Of a DNA stretch of 64,000 nucleotides, positions 53,563-62,121 are shown piece after piece (within the stretch, counting starts at the first letter, position 1; each line of letters begins with the position of its first letter). The notes beneath the pieces were generated by a model. It was not told the origin of the DNA. It ran no database searches and saw only the letters and a program-made list of their open reading frames with translations. This stretch comes from Ammoniphilus sp. CFH 90114 (GTDB taxonomy: Bacteria > Bacillota > Bacilli > Aneurinibacillales > RAOX-1), in assembly GCF_004123195.1 (NCBI RefSeq), contig NZ_SDLI01000002.1:334914-398913 (forward strand). Reading direction: 5' to 3'. A program made the translations under genes and the position numbers.

Positions 53563-54987
53563 ATGTCAGCAAATGAATTTGATTTGGTTGTATTAGGAGG
53601 AGGCACCGGTGGCTATGTTTCTGCAATTCGTGCTAGTCAGCTCGGTATGAAAGTGGCAGTAGTAGAGAAAGACAAATTGGGTGGTACTTGTCTGCATCGG
53701 GGATGCATTCCAAGTAAAGCACTCCTCCGTTCAGCTGAAGTCTACCATACTATGACTCGAAGTAATGAATATGGCATAGAGATCGAAGGTTTAGCCGCTA
53801 ACTTTAGAAAAATGCAGGAGCGTAAGCAGAAGATTGTGGATCAGTTACACAGAGGTGTTCAACAACTAATGAAAAAGGGGAAGATTAGTGTCTTTCATGG
53901 GGAAGGGCGAATTATGGGTCCTTCCATTTTCTCCCCGCAAGCAGGCGCTGTGGCTGTAACGAAGAAGGATGGAGATTCAGAGATTCTCGTACCCAAGTAT
54001 CTCTTAGTGGCTACAGGTTCAAGGCCGAGAACCCTACCAGGGCTTGATATAGACGGTGAGTACGTGTTAACAAGCGATGAGGCGTTGCAACTTGAGCAAT
54101 TGCCAAAGTCTATCATCATTGTCGGCGGTGGAGTGATAGGAATTGAGTGGGCCTCCATGTTAAATGATTTGGGTGTTGAGGTGCAAATCGTAGAGTTTGC
54201 TGAACGGATTCTTCCTCTAGAAGATGCGGATATTAGCAAGGAAATGGCCCGATTACTGAAAAAGAGGAAAATAACCATCCACACAGGTGCAAGAGTATTA
54301 CCGGAATCTCTGACTAAAGGGGATAATGGCGTGTCCATCAAGGCTGATAAGAAGTCTGGTAGCTTAGAAATTCATGCGGAAAAACTGTTGATCTGTGTCG
54401 GTCGGATGGCGAATGTGGAAAACATCGGTTTAGACAACACAGACGCAAAAGTAGAAGGTGGCTATATCCAGGTTAATCCATATTTTCAGACTGCTGAGAA
54501 CCATATCTATGCTATAGGTGATGTTATTGGTGGACTGCAGCTGGCTCATGTCGCTTCTCACGAAGGGATGAAGGCTGTAGAGCATATGGCTGGACTCGAT
54601 GTCTCCTCCTTGGATTATAGTAAGGTACCTAAAGTAACCTATAGCCGACCTGAAGTAGCCAACGTTGGTCTAACCGAAGAGGAGGCTAAAGTAAAAGGAT
54701 TAAGCGTGAAAACCGGTGTTTTCCACTTTCGAGCAATCGGGAAGGCTCTGGTTCATGGGGAATCTGATGGGTTTGTTAAATTGATCTCAGATGAAAAGAC
54801 AGACGATCTTATTGGTGTGCATATGATTGGTCCCCATGTTTCTGATTTAATCGCAGAAGGAGCACTAGCTACTGTATTAAATGCCACTCCTTGGGAAATT
54901 AGCCATACCATTCATCCTCATCCTTCCTTGTCAGAAATCATGGGAGAAGCTGCACTGGCTCTCAATGGTAAAGCCATTCACTCGTAA
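53563..54987 (+). CDS. lpdV: Dihydrolipoamide dehydrogenase (bkd E3)
   Basis: FAD enzyme reoxidising the lipoyl groups of BkdB. It has the FAD-binding VLGGGTGGYVSAIRASQLG, redox disulfide GGTCLHRGCIPSKALLRS, NAD-binding VGGGVIGIEWASMLNDLGVEV pattern, and the C-terminal HPHPSLSEIMGEAALA with the catalytic His. The length is 474 aa. The start at 53563 (MSANEFDLVV) has GAGAGGTG upstream; an in-frame ATG at 53536 overlaps buk. Confidence 0.95.
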   Translation: MSANEFDLVVLGGGTGGYVSAIRASQLGMKVAVVEKDKLGGTCLHRGCIPSKALLRSAEVYHTMTRSNEYGIEIEGLAANFRKMQERKQKIVDQLHRGVQQLMKKGKISVFHGEGRIMGPSIFSPQAGAVAVTKKDGDSEILVPKYLLVATGSRPRTLPGLDIDGEYVLTSDEALQLEQLPKSIIIVGGGVIGIEWASMLNDLGVEVQIVEFAERILPLEDADISKEMARLLKKRKITIHTGARVLPESLTKGDNGVSIKADKKSGSLEIHAEKLLICVGRMANVENIGLDNTDAKVEGGYIQVNPYFQTAENHIYAIGDVIGGLQLAHVASHEGMKAVEHMAGLDVSSLDYSKVPKVTYSRPEVANVGLTEEEAKVKGLSVKTGVFHFRAIGKALVHGESDGFVKLISDEKTDDLIGVHMIGPHVSDLIAEGALATVLNATPWEISHTIHPHPSLSEIMGEAALALNGKAIHS

Positions 54988-55023
54988 CGATAAAACTTCG
55001 TCAAGCCTAAAGGAGGATCAAAT

Positions 55024-56022
55024 ATGAGTAAGAACAGGCATCATGAGTTAGGATTATCTGACGAGCAAGTTAGGCAAATGTATTACTATATGTTGTTGTC
55101 TCGAAAAGTAGATGAACGGATGTGGCTTCTTAATCGAGCTGGAAAAATCCCTTTCGTTATCTCCTGTCAAGGTCAGGAAGCGGCCCAAGTCGGAGCGGCA
55201 TTTGCCTTTGATAAATCGAAGGATTATATCTGCCCTTACTATCGGGATATGGGTGTCGTTACTGTATTTGGGATGACAGCTCGAGAACTCATGTTATCTG
55301 CTTTTGCAAAGCTTGAGGACCCCAATAGTGGAGGACGTCAGATGCCGGGACACTTTGGTTCAAAAAAATATCGTATTTTAACAGGTTCAAGTCCTGTCAC
55401 TACGCAGGTTCCCCATGCAGTGGGCATGGCTCTCGCCGGCCGGATGGAGGGCAAGGACCTTGTGGTATTCACCTCTTTTGGCGAGGGTTCCAGCAACCAG
55501 GGTGATTTCCATGAAGGGGCCAATTTTGCTGGGGTTCACCGTTTACCTGTTATTTTCTTCTGCGAGAACAATAAATATGCAATTTCCGTTCCCTTATCGA
55601 AACAAGTAGCTTGCGAGAGCATTGCAGATCGAGCAAAAGGCTACGGTTTTCCTGGTATCAGTATAAACGGAAATGATCCATTAGAGGTCTACAAAGCTAC
55701 GAAGCAAGCTGTGGATCGAGCTAGAAATGGGGAAGGTCCAACCTTAGTTGAAGCTGTAACGTATCGGTTGGTCCCTCATTCCAGCGATGATGATGATCGT
55801 GCTTATCGTTCACGTGATGAAGTAGAAAAAGCCAAAGAAAGGGATCCGCTCTTACTTTTCAATAGATACTTAAAGGAAACAGGGGCTCTTGACGAAGCCA
55901 TGGAAAACGTCATTCATGACCGAGTGGCGAAGGAAGTAGATGAGGGGACGGAATACGCAGAAAATGCACCTTATCCAACACCTGAAAGCACGCTTAACCA
56001 CGTCTATAAGGAAAAAGCTTAA
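55024..56022 (+). CDS. bkdAA: Branched-chain keto acid dehydrogenase E1 alpha
   Basis: Thiamine diphosphate-dependent decarboxylase subunit. Recognised from YYMLLSRKVDERMWLLNRAGKIPFV, SCQGQEAAQVGAAFAF, the GDFHEGANFAG ... ENNKYAISVP TPP motif and VPHSSDDDDRAYRS. The length is 332 aa. AAAGGAGGA precedes the ATG. It acts as a heterotetramer with the next gene's product. Confidence 0.95.
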   Translation: MSKNRHHELGLSDEQVRQMYYYMLLSRKVDERMWLLNRAGKIPFVISCQGQEAAQVGAAFAFDKSKDYICPYYRDMGVVTVFGMTARELMLSAFAKLEDPNSGGRQMPGHFGSKKYRILTGSSPVTTQVPHAVGMALAGRMEGKDLVVFTSFGEGSSNQGDFHEGANFAGVHRLPVIFFCENNKYAISVPLSKQVACESIADRAKGYGFPGISINGNDPLEVYKATKQAVDRARNGEGPTLVEAVTYRLVPHSSDDDDRAYRSRDEVEKAKERDPLLLFNRYLKETGALDEAMENVIHDRVAKEVDEGTEYAENAPYPTPESTLNHVYKEKA

Positions 56023-56070
56023 CGCCAACCCCTAAGCGAATGGAGTGCTAAGCATAAAGGAGGAGAAGGT

Positions 56071-57054
56071 ATGCCAGTCATTTCCTATATTGATGCCGTG
56101 ACGCAGGCCCTGCGTGAAGAAATGCAACGGGATAAAAAAGTGTTCATTTTGGGGGAAGATGTTGGAGTTAGGGGAGGGGTATTTCGTGCTACACAAGGAC
56201 TCTATGAAGAGTTTGGGGAGCAGCGTGTGATCGATACACCTTTGGCTGAGTCAGCCATCGTAGGGGTAGCTATTGGTGCAGCTGCCTACGGATTGAAGCC
56301 TGTAGCGGAGATTCAGTTTGCCGATTTCATCATGCCTGCTGTAAATCAAATTGTAAGTGAAGCAGCGAAAATGCGATATCGTTCAAACTCGGACTGGAAC
56401 TGTCCATTAGTCATTCGTGCACCTTATGGAGGGGGTGTACATGGTGCGCTCTATCACTCGCAAAGTGTAGAAGCCATGTTTTGCAACACACCGGGTCTTA
56501 AAGTCGTGGCCCCTTCTACTCCCTATGATGCAAAGGGGTTACTAAAGGCTGCTATCCGCGATGAAGACCCCGTTCTCTTCTTTGAACATAAGCGTTGCTA
56601 TCGCCTTATTAAGGGAGAAGTACCAGATACAGATTATACGCTTCCCATCGGAACTGCGGACGTAAAACGAGAAGGAGAGGACATTACGGTCATTTCTTAC
56701 GGATTAACGCTTCATTTCGCCCTTCAAGCTGCAGAAAAATTAGAAGCAGATGGGTTTAGTGCTCATATTTTAGACTTGCGTACACTTTATCCGTTAGATA
56801 AGGAATCCATTGTGCAGGCTGCGAGGAAAACGGGGAAAGTGCTTATTATCCACGAGGATAACAAAGAGGGAGGTGTAGGAGCTGAGGTATCCGCCGTGAT
56901 TGCTGAAGAATGCTTATTCGAATTGGATGCCCCGATCAAGCGCCTATGTGGTCCCGATGTACCGGCTATGCCATATAGTCCCCCCATGGAAAAATTCTTC
57001 ATGTTAAATCCCGATAAAGTGTACCTTGCTATGAAGGAATTGGCTCAATTCTAA
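56071..57054 (+). CDS. bkdAB: Branched-chain keto acid dehydrogenase E1 beta
   Basis: Second subunit of the E1 component, 327 aa. Seen are LGEDVGVRGGVFRATQGLYEEFG, RVIDTPLAESAIVGVAIGAA, VIRAPYGGGVHGALYHSQSVEA and LDLRTLYPLDKESI. AAAGGAGGAG precedes the ATG. The neighbour order E1 alpha, E1 beta, E2 is standard. Confidence 0.96.
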   Translation: MPVISYIDAVTQALREEMQRDKKVFILGEDVGVRGGVFRATQGLYEEFGEQRVIDTPLAESAIVGVAIGAAAYGLKPVAEIQFADFIMPAVNQIVSEAAKMRYRSNSDWNCPLVIRAPYGGGVHGALYHSQSVEAMFCNTPGLKVVAPSTPYDAKGLLKAAIRDEDPVLFFEHKRCYRLIKGEVPDTDYTLPIGTADVKREGEDITVISYGLTLHFALQAAEKLEADGFSAHILDLRTLYPLDKESIVQAARKTGKVLIIHEDNKEGGVGAEVSAVIAEECLFELDAPIKRLCGPDVPAMPYSPPMEKFFMLNPDKVYLAMKELAQF

Positions 57055-57073
57055 CGTTCACAAGGAGGTTCGT

Positions 57074-58333
57074 ATGGCGGAACAAGTGTTAATGCCCCAG
57101 CTTGGTGAGAGTGTGACTGAAGGCACTATCTCAAAGTGGCTAGTCAAAGTAGGGGATAGGGTAAATAAATATGAGGCTCTTTGCGAAGTGAATACCGATA
57201 AGGTAAACGCGGAAGTCCCGTCCACGTTAAGCGGCATTATTACACAGATTGTCATTCCGGAAGGGGATACGGTAGCGGTAGGTACACTGATATGCTATAT
57301 TTCCACAAACGGAGAAGAAGCTATAGAGAAAACAGATGAGAAAGTGAAGACTGATCCCCATACTACAGCAAGAGTTGGTTCTGAGGAATCGATGAAGCAA
57401 CGGTATTCTCCAGCGGTTCTGAAGCTAGCTCAGGATCATCATATAGATTTAGGCAGAATTCAAGGAACGGGAGCTGGAGGTAGAATCACACGAAAGGACG
57501 TGCAAGCGGTCATTGATCAAGGAGGAGGCCAACAAGACCTTGACGTTAAGTCGATTGCTAACGAACCGGCTTTATCCCCTCAGGTTGAATCTGCTGTCAT
57601 CACGAAGAAAGCATCTGATGCTATGCTCAGAGAAGGTGACGAGGTTCTACCTTTAACCGGTGTCCGTCGCACGATTGCCACCCGCATGGTTCAAAGCAAA
57701 CACGATGCTCCACATGCATGGACCATGATAGAATGTGATGTCACGAATCTGGTGAAATGGCGAAATGAAGTCAAGGATGACTTTAAGAAGAGAGAAGGCT
57801 TTAACCTTACTTTTTTGCCTTTCTTTATAAAGGCCGTGGTAGAATCGATAAAAGAGTTCCCCATTATGAACGCTGCGTGGGGTGGAGATAAAATCATAAT
57901 CAAGAAGGCCATTAACATTTCTATAGCTGTGGCGACTGACGATGCTCTTTACGTTCCAGTTCTTCGCGACGCGGACCAGAAAAGTATTTATGGCCTCGCT
58001 AAGGCTATAGATGAATTAGCCCGGAAGACTCGAGCGGGTAAGCTAACCATAGAGGATATGGCAGGGGGTACCTTTACTTGCAATAATACTGGCTCATTCG
58101 GATCTGTCCTGTCTGCTCCTATCATTAATCAGCCTCAAGCGGCCATTTTGAGTATGGAATCCATAGTAAAGAGACCTGCCGTTATCGATGAGAGTATGAT
58201 CGCGATTCGTGATATGGTCAATCTATGCTTGTCATTGGACCATCGCATTCTTGATGGACTGGTGTGTGGAAGATTTCTGCAGAGTGTGAAGACGAAACTA
58301 GAAGCCTATGGACCAGGTACGAAGATTTACTAA
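57074..58333 (+). CDS. bkdB: Branched-chain keto acid dehydrogenase E2 (lipoamide acyltransferase)
   Basis: Core of the complex, 419 aa. An N-terminal lipoyl domain (about 1-78) carries the modified Lys in NTDKVNAEVPS. A peripheral subunit-binding domain (about 113-150) has SPAVLKLAQDHHIDLGRIQGTGAGGRITRKDV pattern. The C-terminal catalytic domain has the DHRILDG motif. Ala/Pro-poor linkers join them. AAGGAGG precedes the ATG. It is the last gene of the operon and is followed by a strong terminator. Confidence 0.96.
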   Translation: MAEQVLMPQLGESVTEGTISKWLVKVGDRVNKYEALCEVNTDKVNAEVPSTLSGIITQIVIPEGDTVAVGTLICYISTNGEEAIEKTDEKVKTDPHTTARVGSEESMKQRYSPAVLKLAQDHHIDLGRIQGTGAGGRITRKDVQAVIDQGGGQQDLDVKSIANEPALSPQVESAVITKKASDAMLREGDEVLPLTGVRRTIATRMVQSKHDAPHAWTMIECDVTNLVKWRNEVKDDFKKREGFNLTFLPFFIKAVVESIKEFPIMNAAWGGDKIIIKKAINISIAVATDDALYVPVLRDADQKSIYGLAKAIDELARKTRAGKLTIEDMAGGTFTCNNTGSFGSVLSAPIINQPQAAILSMESIVKRPAVIDESMIAIRDMVNLCLSLDHRILDGLVCGRFLQSVKTKLEAYGPGTKIY

Positions 58334-58410
58334 GAAGAGCTTCTATTGGAGTCTGTCAGAATACAAGCTTTTCACTATCGGGATTCGTTAGCAATAATGC
58401 AGATTAAATT

Positions 58411-58457
58411 AAAACAGGACTTCTTCCAACATAACAGTTGGGAGAAGTCCTGTTTTT
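58411..58457. terminator. Terminator of the bkd operon (probably also used by prli42)
   Basis: AAAACAGGACTTCT pairs with AGAAGTCCTGTTTT and the stem continues with CCAAC and GTTGG around a 6-nt loop. The following T run serves the bkd operon; the A run on the other side could end the opposite transcript. Confidence 0.9.
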
Positions 58458-58546
58458 GTGATTTTAACTGCGAATTTTGATGTGATTATAGTTGTAATGC
58501 CCTTGCTTGCGCCCTAAACGGAACCCGTTACGCTTAGACGTAAGCT

Positions 58547-58642
58547 TTAATAAAAAAATCCTACACCCATAATGAGGGTGGATAGCAACATGGTCACAAT
58601 AATTAAATAGACGACCATCTTTATATACTTCTTTGGAATCAT
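58547..58642 (-). CDS. prli42: Prli42-like miniprotein, 31 aa
   Basis: Very short membrane protein. It begins MIPKKYIKMVVYLIIVTMLL and continues with STLIMGVGFFY: a basic N-terminus, one hydrophobic helix and a STLxxGVGFF end, as in Prli42, the 31-residue membrane anchor for the stressosome found in Listeria and other Firmicutes. The ribosome site GGAGGTTAAT lies in the last codons of the upstream SEDS gene, whose stop is 1 nt before this ATG, so translation is coupled. Sequence pattern, length and translation signal together make this convincing. No stressosome genes are in the window. Confidence 0.82.
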   Translation of the reverse strand: MIPKKYIKMVVYLIIVTMLLSTLIMGVGFFY

Positions 58643-58643
58643 A

Positions 58644-59801
58644 TTAACCTCCTATACTAAGCCCTTTCGCTGAAGGCTTATTGTCTACTGATTTCTTCGA
58701 GATTTCCCTAGAAATGCTCAGAATGATACCCATACTAATCATACAGATTAATAGGGAGGTTCCCCCGTAACTAATAAAGGGGAGCGTCACACCTGTAATC
58801 GGGATGATCCCGGTAACTCCACCAATATTAATAAAGGTCTGAATCGAAATCATACTGACGACACCAATTCCAACAAGCTGAGCAAAAGTATCTTGACACT
58901 TCAATGTGATATGAATAATTCGCCATAAGAATAAAACAAAAAATAAGATAAACACAAGGCATCCAACCAAACCAAATTCTTCAGCTATTACGGCAAAGAT
59001 AAAATCAGTTTGGGGATAAGGTAAATATAAGTATTTTTGAATACTCTTGCCGAACCCTACACCGTAATAAGATCCATGCGCAATCGCGTACAAAGACTGA
59101 ATCAGCTGGAATCCGGTTCCTAGGCCGTTCATGCCGTCATTCCAAGGATCTAGGAAGGTCGTGATCCTAGTCAGACGATACGGAGTTGTGATGACCAACA
59201 GCAGGGCTGCCACGGCAACTGGAATACAGAGGGTTGCTAATTGCTTCAAATGCGCGCCCCCTGCAAATATAACAGCTAAAGCACTGGCAAAAAGGATAAA
59301 GCCACCACCAAAGTCATGCTCTGCAATCGCAATAAAAAAAGTACCACTGACGATAAGGGCCGGGAAGAGACCTTTCTTCCATGTACGGAACTTGTCCCCT
59401 TTTTTTGCAATCAGACCGGCTAAGTAGATAATTAATCCGAGCTTAGCAAATTCCGCTGGTTGAAAGGAAAAGGAACCTAATCTCACCCAGCTGCGTGCCC
59501 CGTTAATCACCACACCAAGTGGGGTGTAAACGAGAAAGAGCAAACAAAAAGAAAGGATAACGATGATAGGAAAATTTTTTTTATAGAACGTATAAGGGAT
59601 GTTCATGGTCACTAGCATCATGATGGATCCAAGGACAGCCCAAGTGACTTGTTTCTTAACAAAGTAGAGACTGTCGCTATAATTGGGATCGTTATAAGCA
59701 AGTATATAACTAGCGCTAAAGACCATGAGTATGCCGAATCCGACTAAGGCTAATGTCATGAAAAGTAAAAGGAAATCAGGGATCCCACGTGATTTGGGCA
59801 T
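58644..59801 (-). CDS. SEDS-family protein (FtsW/RodA/SpoVE type)
   Basis: Polytopic peptidoglycan polymerase of 385 aa with about ten helices. Recognised from VFSASYILAY, GARSWVRLGSFSFQPAEFAKLG, the catalytic Asp region AEHDFGGGF (the usual EPDxG has His for Pro), GKSIQKYLYLPYPQTDFIFAVIAEEFG and LPFISYGGTSLL. The features favour the FtsW/SpoVE side over RodA, but the exact role (division or spore cortex) cannot be settled. An AGGTG lies upstream of the ATG. The partner miniprotein Prli42 is encoded directly after it. Confidence 0.9.
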   Translation of the reverse strand: MPKSRGIPDFLLLFMTLALVGFGILMVFSASYILAYNDPNYSDSLYFVKKQVTWAVLGSIMMLVTMNIPYTFYKKNFPIIVILSFCLLFLVYTPLGVVINGARSWVRLGSFSFQPAEFAKLGLIIYLAGLIAKKGDKFRTWKKGLFPALIVSGTFFIAIAEHDFGGGFILFASALAVIFAGGAHLKQLATLCIPVAVAALLLVITTPYRLTRITTFLDPWNDGMNGLGTGFQLIQSLYAIAHGSYYGVGFGKSIQKYLYLPYPQTDFIFAVIAEEFGLVGCLVFILFFVLFLWRIIHITLKCQDTFAQLVGIGVVSMISIQTFINIGGVTGIIPITGVTLPFISYGGTSLLICMISMGIILSISREISKKSVDNKPSAKGLSIGG

Positions 59802-59961
59802 GCGAGCAACACCTATTTTTTAGTTTAATTACCAATCCTAGAATACTATTATAGTACGTTTACATGGGGCCTGTAAACAAAAGTAGGCAGAGAAAACAGC
59901 AGGACTTTTCTTGAAAGTCTAGAACAAATATATAAATTAACATAGTAGAGGGGCTGTAATT

Positions 59962-60402
59962 ATGTCTGTTAAACCGCCAAAGCAGATCGAGCATATTGGT
60001 ATTGCAGTTAGAAGTCTTGAGGAATCTGTTCCATTTTATACTGAATTGCTCGGCTTAAAGCTGCTTGGGTATGAAACGGTGGAAAGTGAAAAGGTTCGCG
60101 TGGCCTTCTTAGAAATCGGAGAGACTCGTCTAGAACTGTTAGAAGCGACAAGCCCGGATAGCCCCATTGCCCAATTTATTGATAAAAAAGGAGAAGGGAT
60201 TCATCATATTGCGTTACAGGTAGATAATTCGGTTGAGCGTTTACAAGACCTTAAAGAAAAGGGAATCCGATTAATTCACGAAGTGCCAAAGCCTGGTGCT
60301 CACGGCAATTTAGTCGCTTTCTTACATCCTAAATCAACAAATGGGGTATTGTTAGAGCTCTGTCAGCCGGGAAAGGATGAGCATCATCGGAATGGCGAGT
60401 AA
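59962..60402 (+). CDS. mce: Methylmalonyl-CoA epimerase
   Basis: Interconverts (R)- and (S)-methylmalonyl-CoA, needed when propionyl-CoA from isoleucine or valine breakdown enters central metabolism. VOC-fold protein of 146 aa with metal ligands in EHIGIAV, GIHHIALQV and VLLELCQP. AGAGGGG lies upstream of the ATG. In B. subtilis the homologue yqjC is followed by yqjD (mmdA) and yqjE; here the yqjE-like gene follows directly. Confidence 0.93.
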   Translation: MSVKPPKQIEHIGIAVRSLEESVPFYTELLGLKLLGYETVESEKVRVAFLEIGETRLELLEATSPDSPIAQFIDKKGEGIHHIALQVDNSVERLQDLKEKGIRLIHEVPKPGAHGNLVAFLHPKSTNGVLLELCQPGKDEHHRNGE

Positions 60403-60481
60403 TGGAAATTCAAGAAGTAGAAAGCTATAATAATGGGATAGTATAGAACATGCTTTTTCTATAATCTAAGGAGGATACATA

Positions 60482-61600
60482 ATGATTAACCCTGAGAGAT
60501 TACTTCAAGAGTTCATGGAACTTGTACAAATTGATAGCGAAACCAAATACGAAAGAGAAATTTGTGATGTACTTAAAGATAAACTTACAGCTCTTGGTTT
60601 GGAAGTTATTGAGGATGATACTACATCCATTACAGGTCATGGGGCTGGGAACCTCGTCGCGACATTGCCAGGGAATGTAGAAGGACCAACCATCTACTTC
60701 ACTTGTCATATGGATACCGTTACACCTGGGAAAGGAATTAAGCCAAGTGTGAAGGACGGGTATGTCGTATCTGACGGTACAACCATTCTCGGGAGTGATG
60801 ACAAAGCCGGAATTGCAGCGATACTAGAAGGGTTGCGTGCCTTGAAAGAGCAGAATACAACTCACGGGACTATCCAATTATTAATAACAGTTGGGGAAGA
60901 GTCAGGTTTAGTTGGAGCAAAAGCGTTAGACTCATCCCTCCTGAAAGCGGACTACGGGTTTGCCTTGGACAGCAATGGTAAAGTGGGAGATATTATTATT
61001 GCAGCACCAACTCAAGCGAAGATTAAGGCAGTTGTTCATGGGAAGGCTGCTCATGCAGGGGTAAATCCTGAAAGCGGAATCAGTGCTATTCAAGTAGCTA
61101 GCCGAGCGATTATGAGAATGCCATTGGGTCGAATTGATGAGGAAACAACAGCGAATATCGGGATCATTCAAGGGGGGCAAGCGACGAACATCGTCTGCCC
61201 AAGAGTAGATGTATTAGCTGAGGCACGCAGCATCGTCCCAGAAAAAATGGAGGCCCAAGTAGAAAAGATGAAAAAAGCCTTCGCTGATGCTGCAGAAGAA
61301 TTCAACACGGAAATCGATGTAGATGTTCAGGTGATGTACCCAGGATTTAAATTTGGAGAAGAACACCTTGTGACACAGAAAGCGATGGAGGCGGTCAAGA
61401 GAGTAGGACGTAGCCCTCGTTTGTTATCTAGTGGCGGCGGAAGTGACGCGAATGTGGTAGCTGGATTTGGCATCCCGACTGTAAACATGGCCATTGGTTA
61501 CGAGGAAATTCACACCACCAACGAGAGAATGCCGATTGAAGAGTTAAATAAAGCAGCAGAATTAGTTGTTGCGCTAGTACAGACAGCTATAGAGGGATAA
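60482..61600 (+). CDS. yqjE: M20-family peptidase, peptidase T-like (YqjE)
   Basis: Zinc aminopeptidase of 372 aa. The metal and catalytic residues are in TCHMDTV, LGSDDKAG, VGEESGLVGAK, ALDSNG and EIHTTNE. A lid/dimerisation domain (about residues 180-290) includes HGKAAHAGVNPESGISAI. AGGAGG precedes the ATG. It follows mce by 79 nt as in the B. subtilis yqj cluster minus mmdA. The substrate is presumably a tripeptide, from the family. Confidence 0.9.
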   Translation: MINPERLLQEFMELVQIDSETKYEREICDVLKDKLTALGLEVIEDDTTSITGHGAGNLVATLPGNVEGPTIYFTCHMDTVTPGKGIKPSVKDGYVVSDGTTILGSDDKAGIAAILEGLRALKEQNTTHGTIQLLITVGEESGLVGAKALDSSLLKADYGFALDSNGKVGDIIIAAPTQAKIKAVVHGKAAHAGVNPESGISAIQVASRAIMRMPLGRIDEETTANIGIIQGGQATNIVCPRVDVLAEARSIVPEKMEAQVEKMKKAFADAAEEFNTEIDVDVQVMYPGFKFGEEHLVTQKAMEAVKRVGRSPRLLSSGGGSDANVVAGFGIPTVNMAIGYEEIHTTNERMPIEELNKAAELVVALVQTAIEG

Positions 61601-61607
61601 GGGAAAA

Positions 61608-61640
61608 TGAGGGCCTCAAACAGCAGTAATGAGGCCCTTA
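61608..61640. terminator. Hairpin terminator between yqjE and the convergent hypothetical gene
   Basis: TGAGGGCCTCA and TGAGGCCCTTA pair over 11 bp with one wobble across an 11-nt loop. The T tail is poor. Confidence 0.6.
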
Positions 61641-61670
61641 TATTCCAGAAATGCCGCAATCTTAGATCAC

Positions 61671-62045
61671 CTAATCCTGCGTCAATTTATTGTAATCATG
61701 TAAAGTGTACGGTTCAATAATTTCAAAATCGCCGTAGCCTAAATTGATATCTATATATCTGTCTGCATCTACCATGTCCACTTCCTGCCCAGGATCCCCT
61801 TCCTCACCGTCCCCCTCCAACTGATAGTGCTCCATAAAGCCTGGAGGCATTGATTCACCTTCCTGAAAGCTCCCTCCTAGGCCGTTTAAAATTTCATAGG
61901 CGGCAATCCAGTTCTCCTCATTCGTCATTACTTTCATTTGGGTGCCGTCGATGGTCACTTGATTGAATCCCGCGCTTACTAAATATTCCTTTGCCCGTTC
62001 TGCTTCCGTAGTGGATGTGAAATTAGTGTGAATGTGTTGGTCCAT
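61671..62045 (-). CDS. Hypothetical acidic protein, 124 aa
   Basis: Soluble, strongly acidic protein. The N-terminal part (TNFTSTTEAERAKEYLVSAGFNQVTID) looks like a small ferredoxin-like alpha/beta fold seen in some stress proteins. The middle is Gly/Glu/Asp-rich (LEGDGEEGDPGQEVDMVDAD). A ribosome site GGAGG lies upstream of the ATG. No family or function recognised. It diverges from the DUF3866 gene. Confidence 0.7.
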   Translation of the reverse strand: MDQHIHTNFTSTTEAERAKEYLVSAGFNQVTIDGTQMKVMTNEENWIAAYEILNGLGGSFQEGESMPPGFMEHYQLEGDGEEGDPGQEVDMVDADRYIDINLGYGDFEIIEPYTLHDYNKLTQD

Positions 62046-62121
62046 GTCATCATAACCTCCATGTAAGAAGTATTAAATTAAATGTTCCCTAATTTATATG
62101 GGCTTATGACGGAGGAGTCTT

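Noticed and set aside
53895-54341. 148-codon ORF antisense to lpdV
   Set aside because: A low-complexity Ser/Pro/Ile product and no ribosome site; the forward frame is a well-conserved enzyme.
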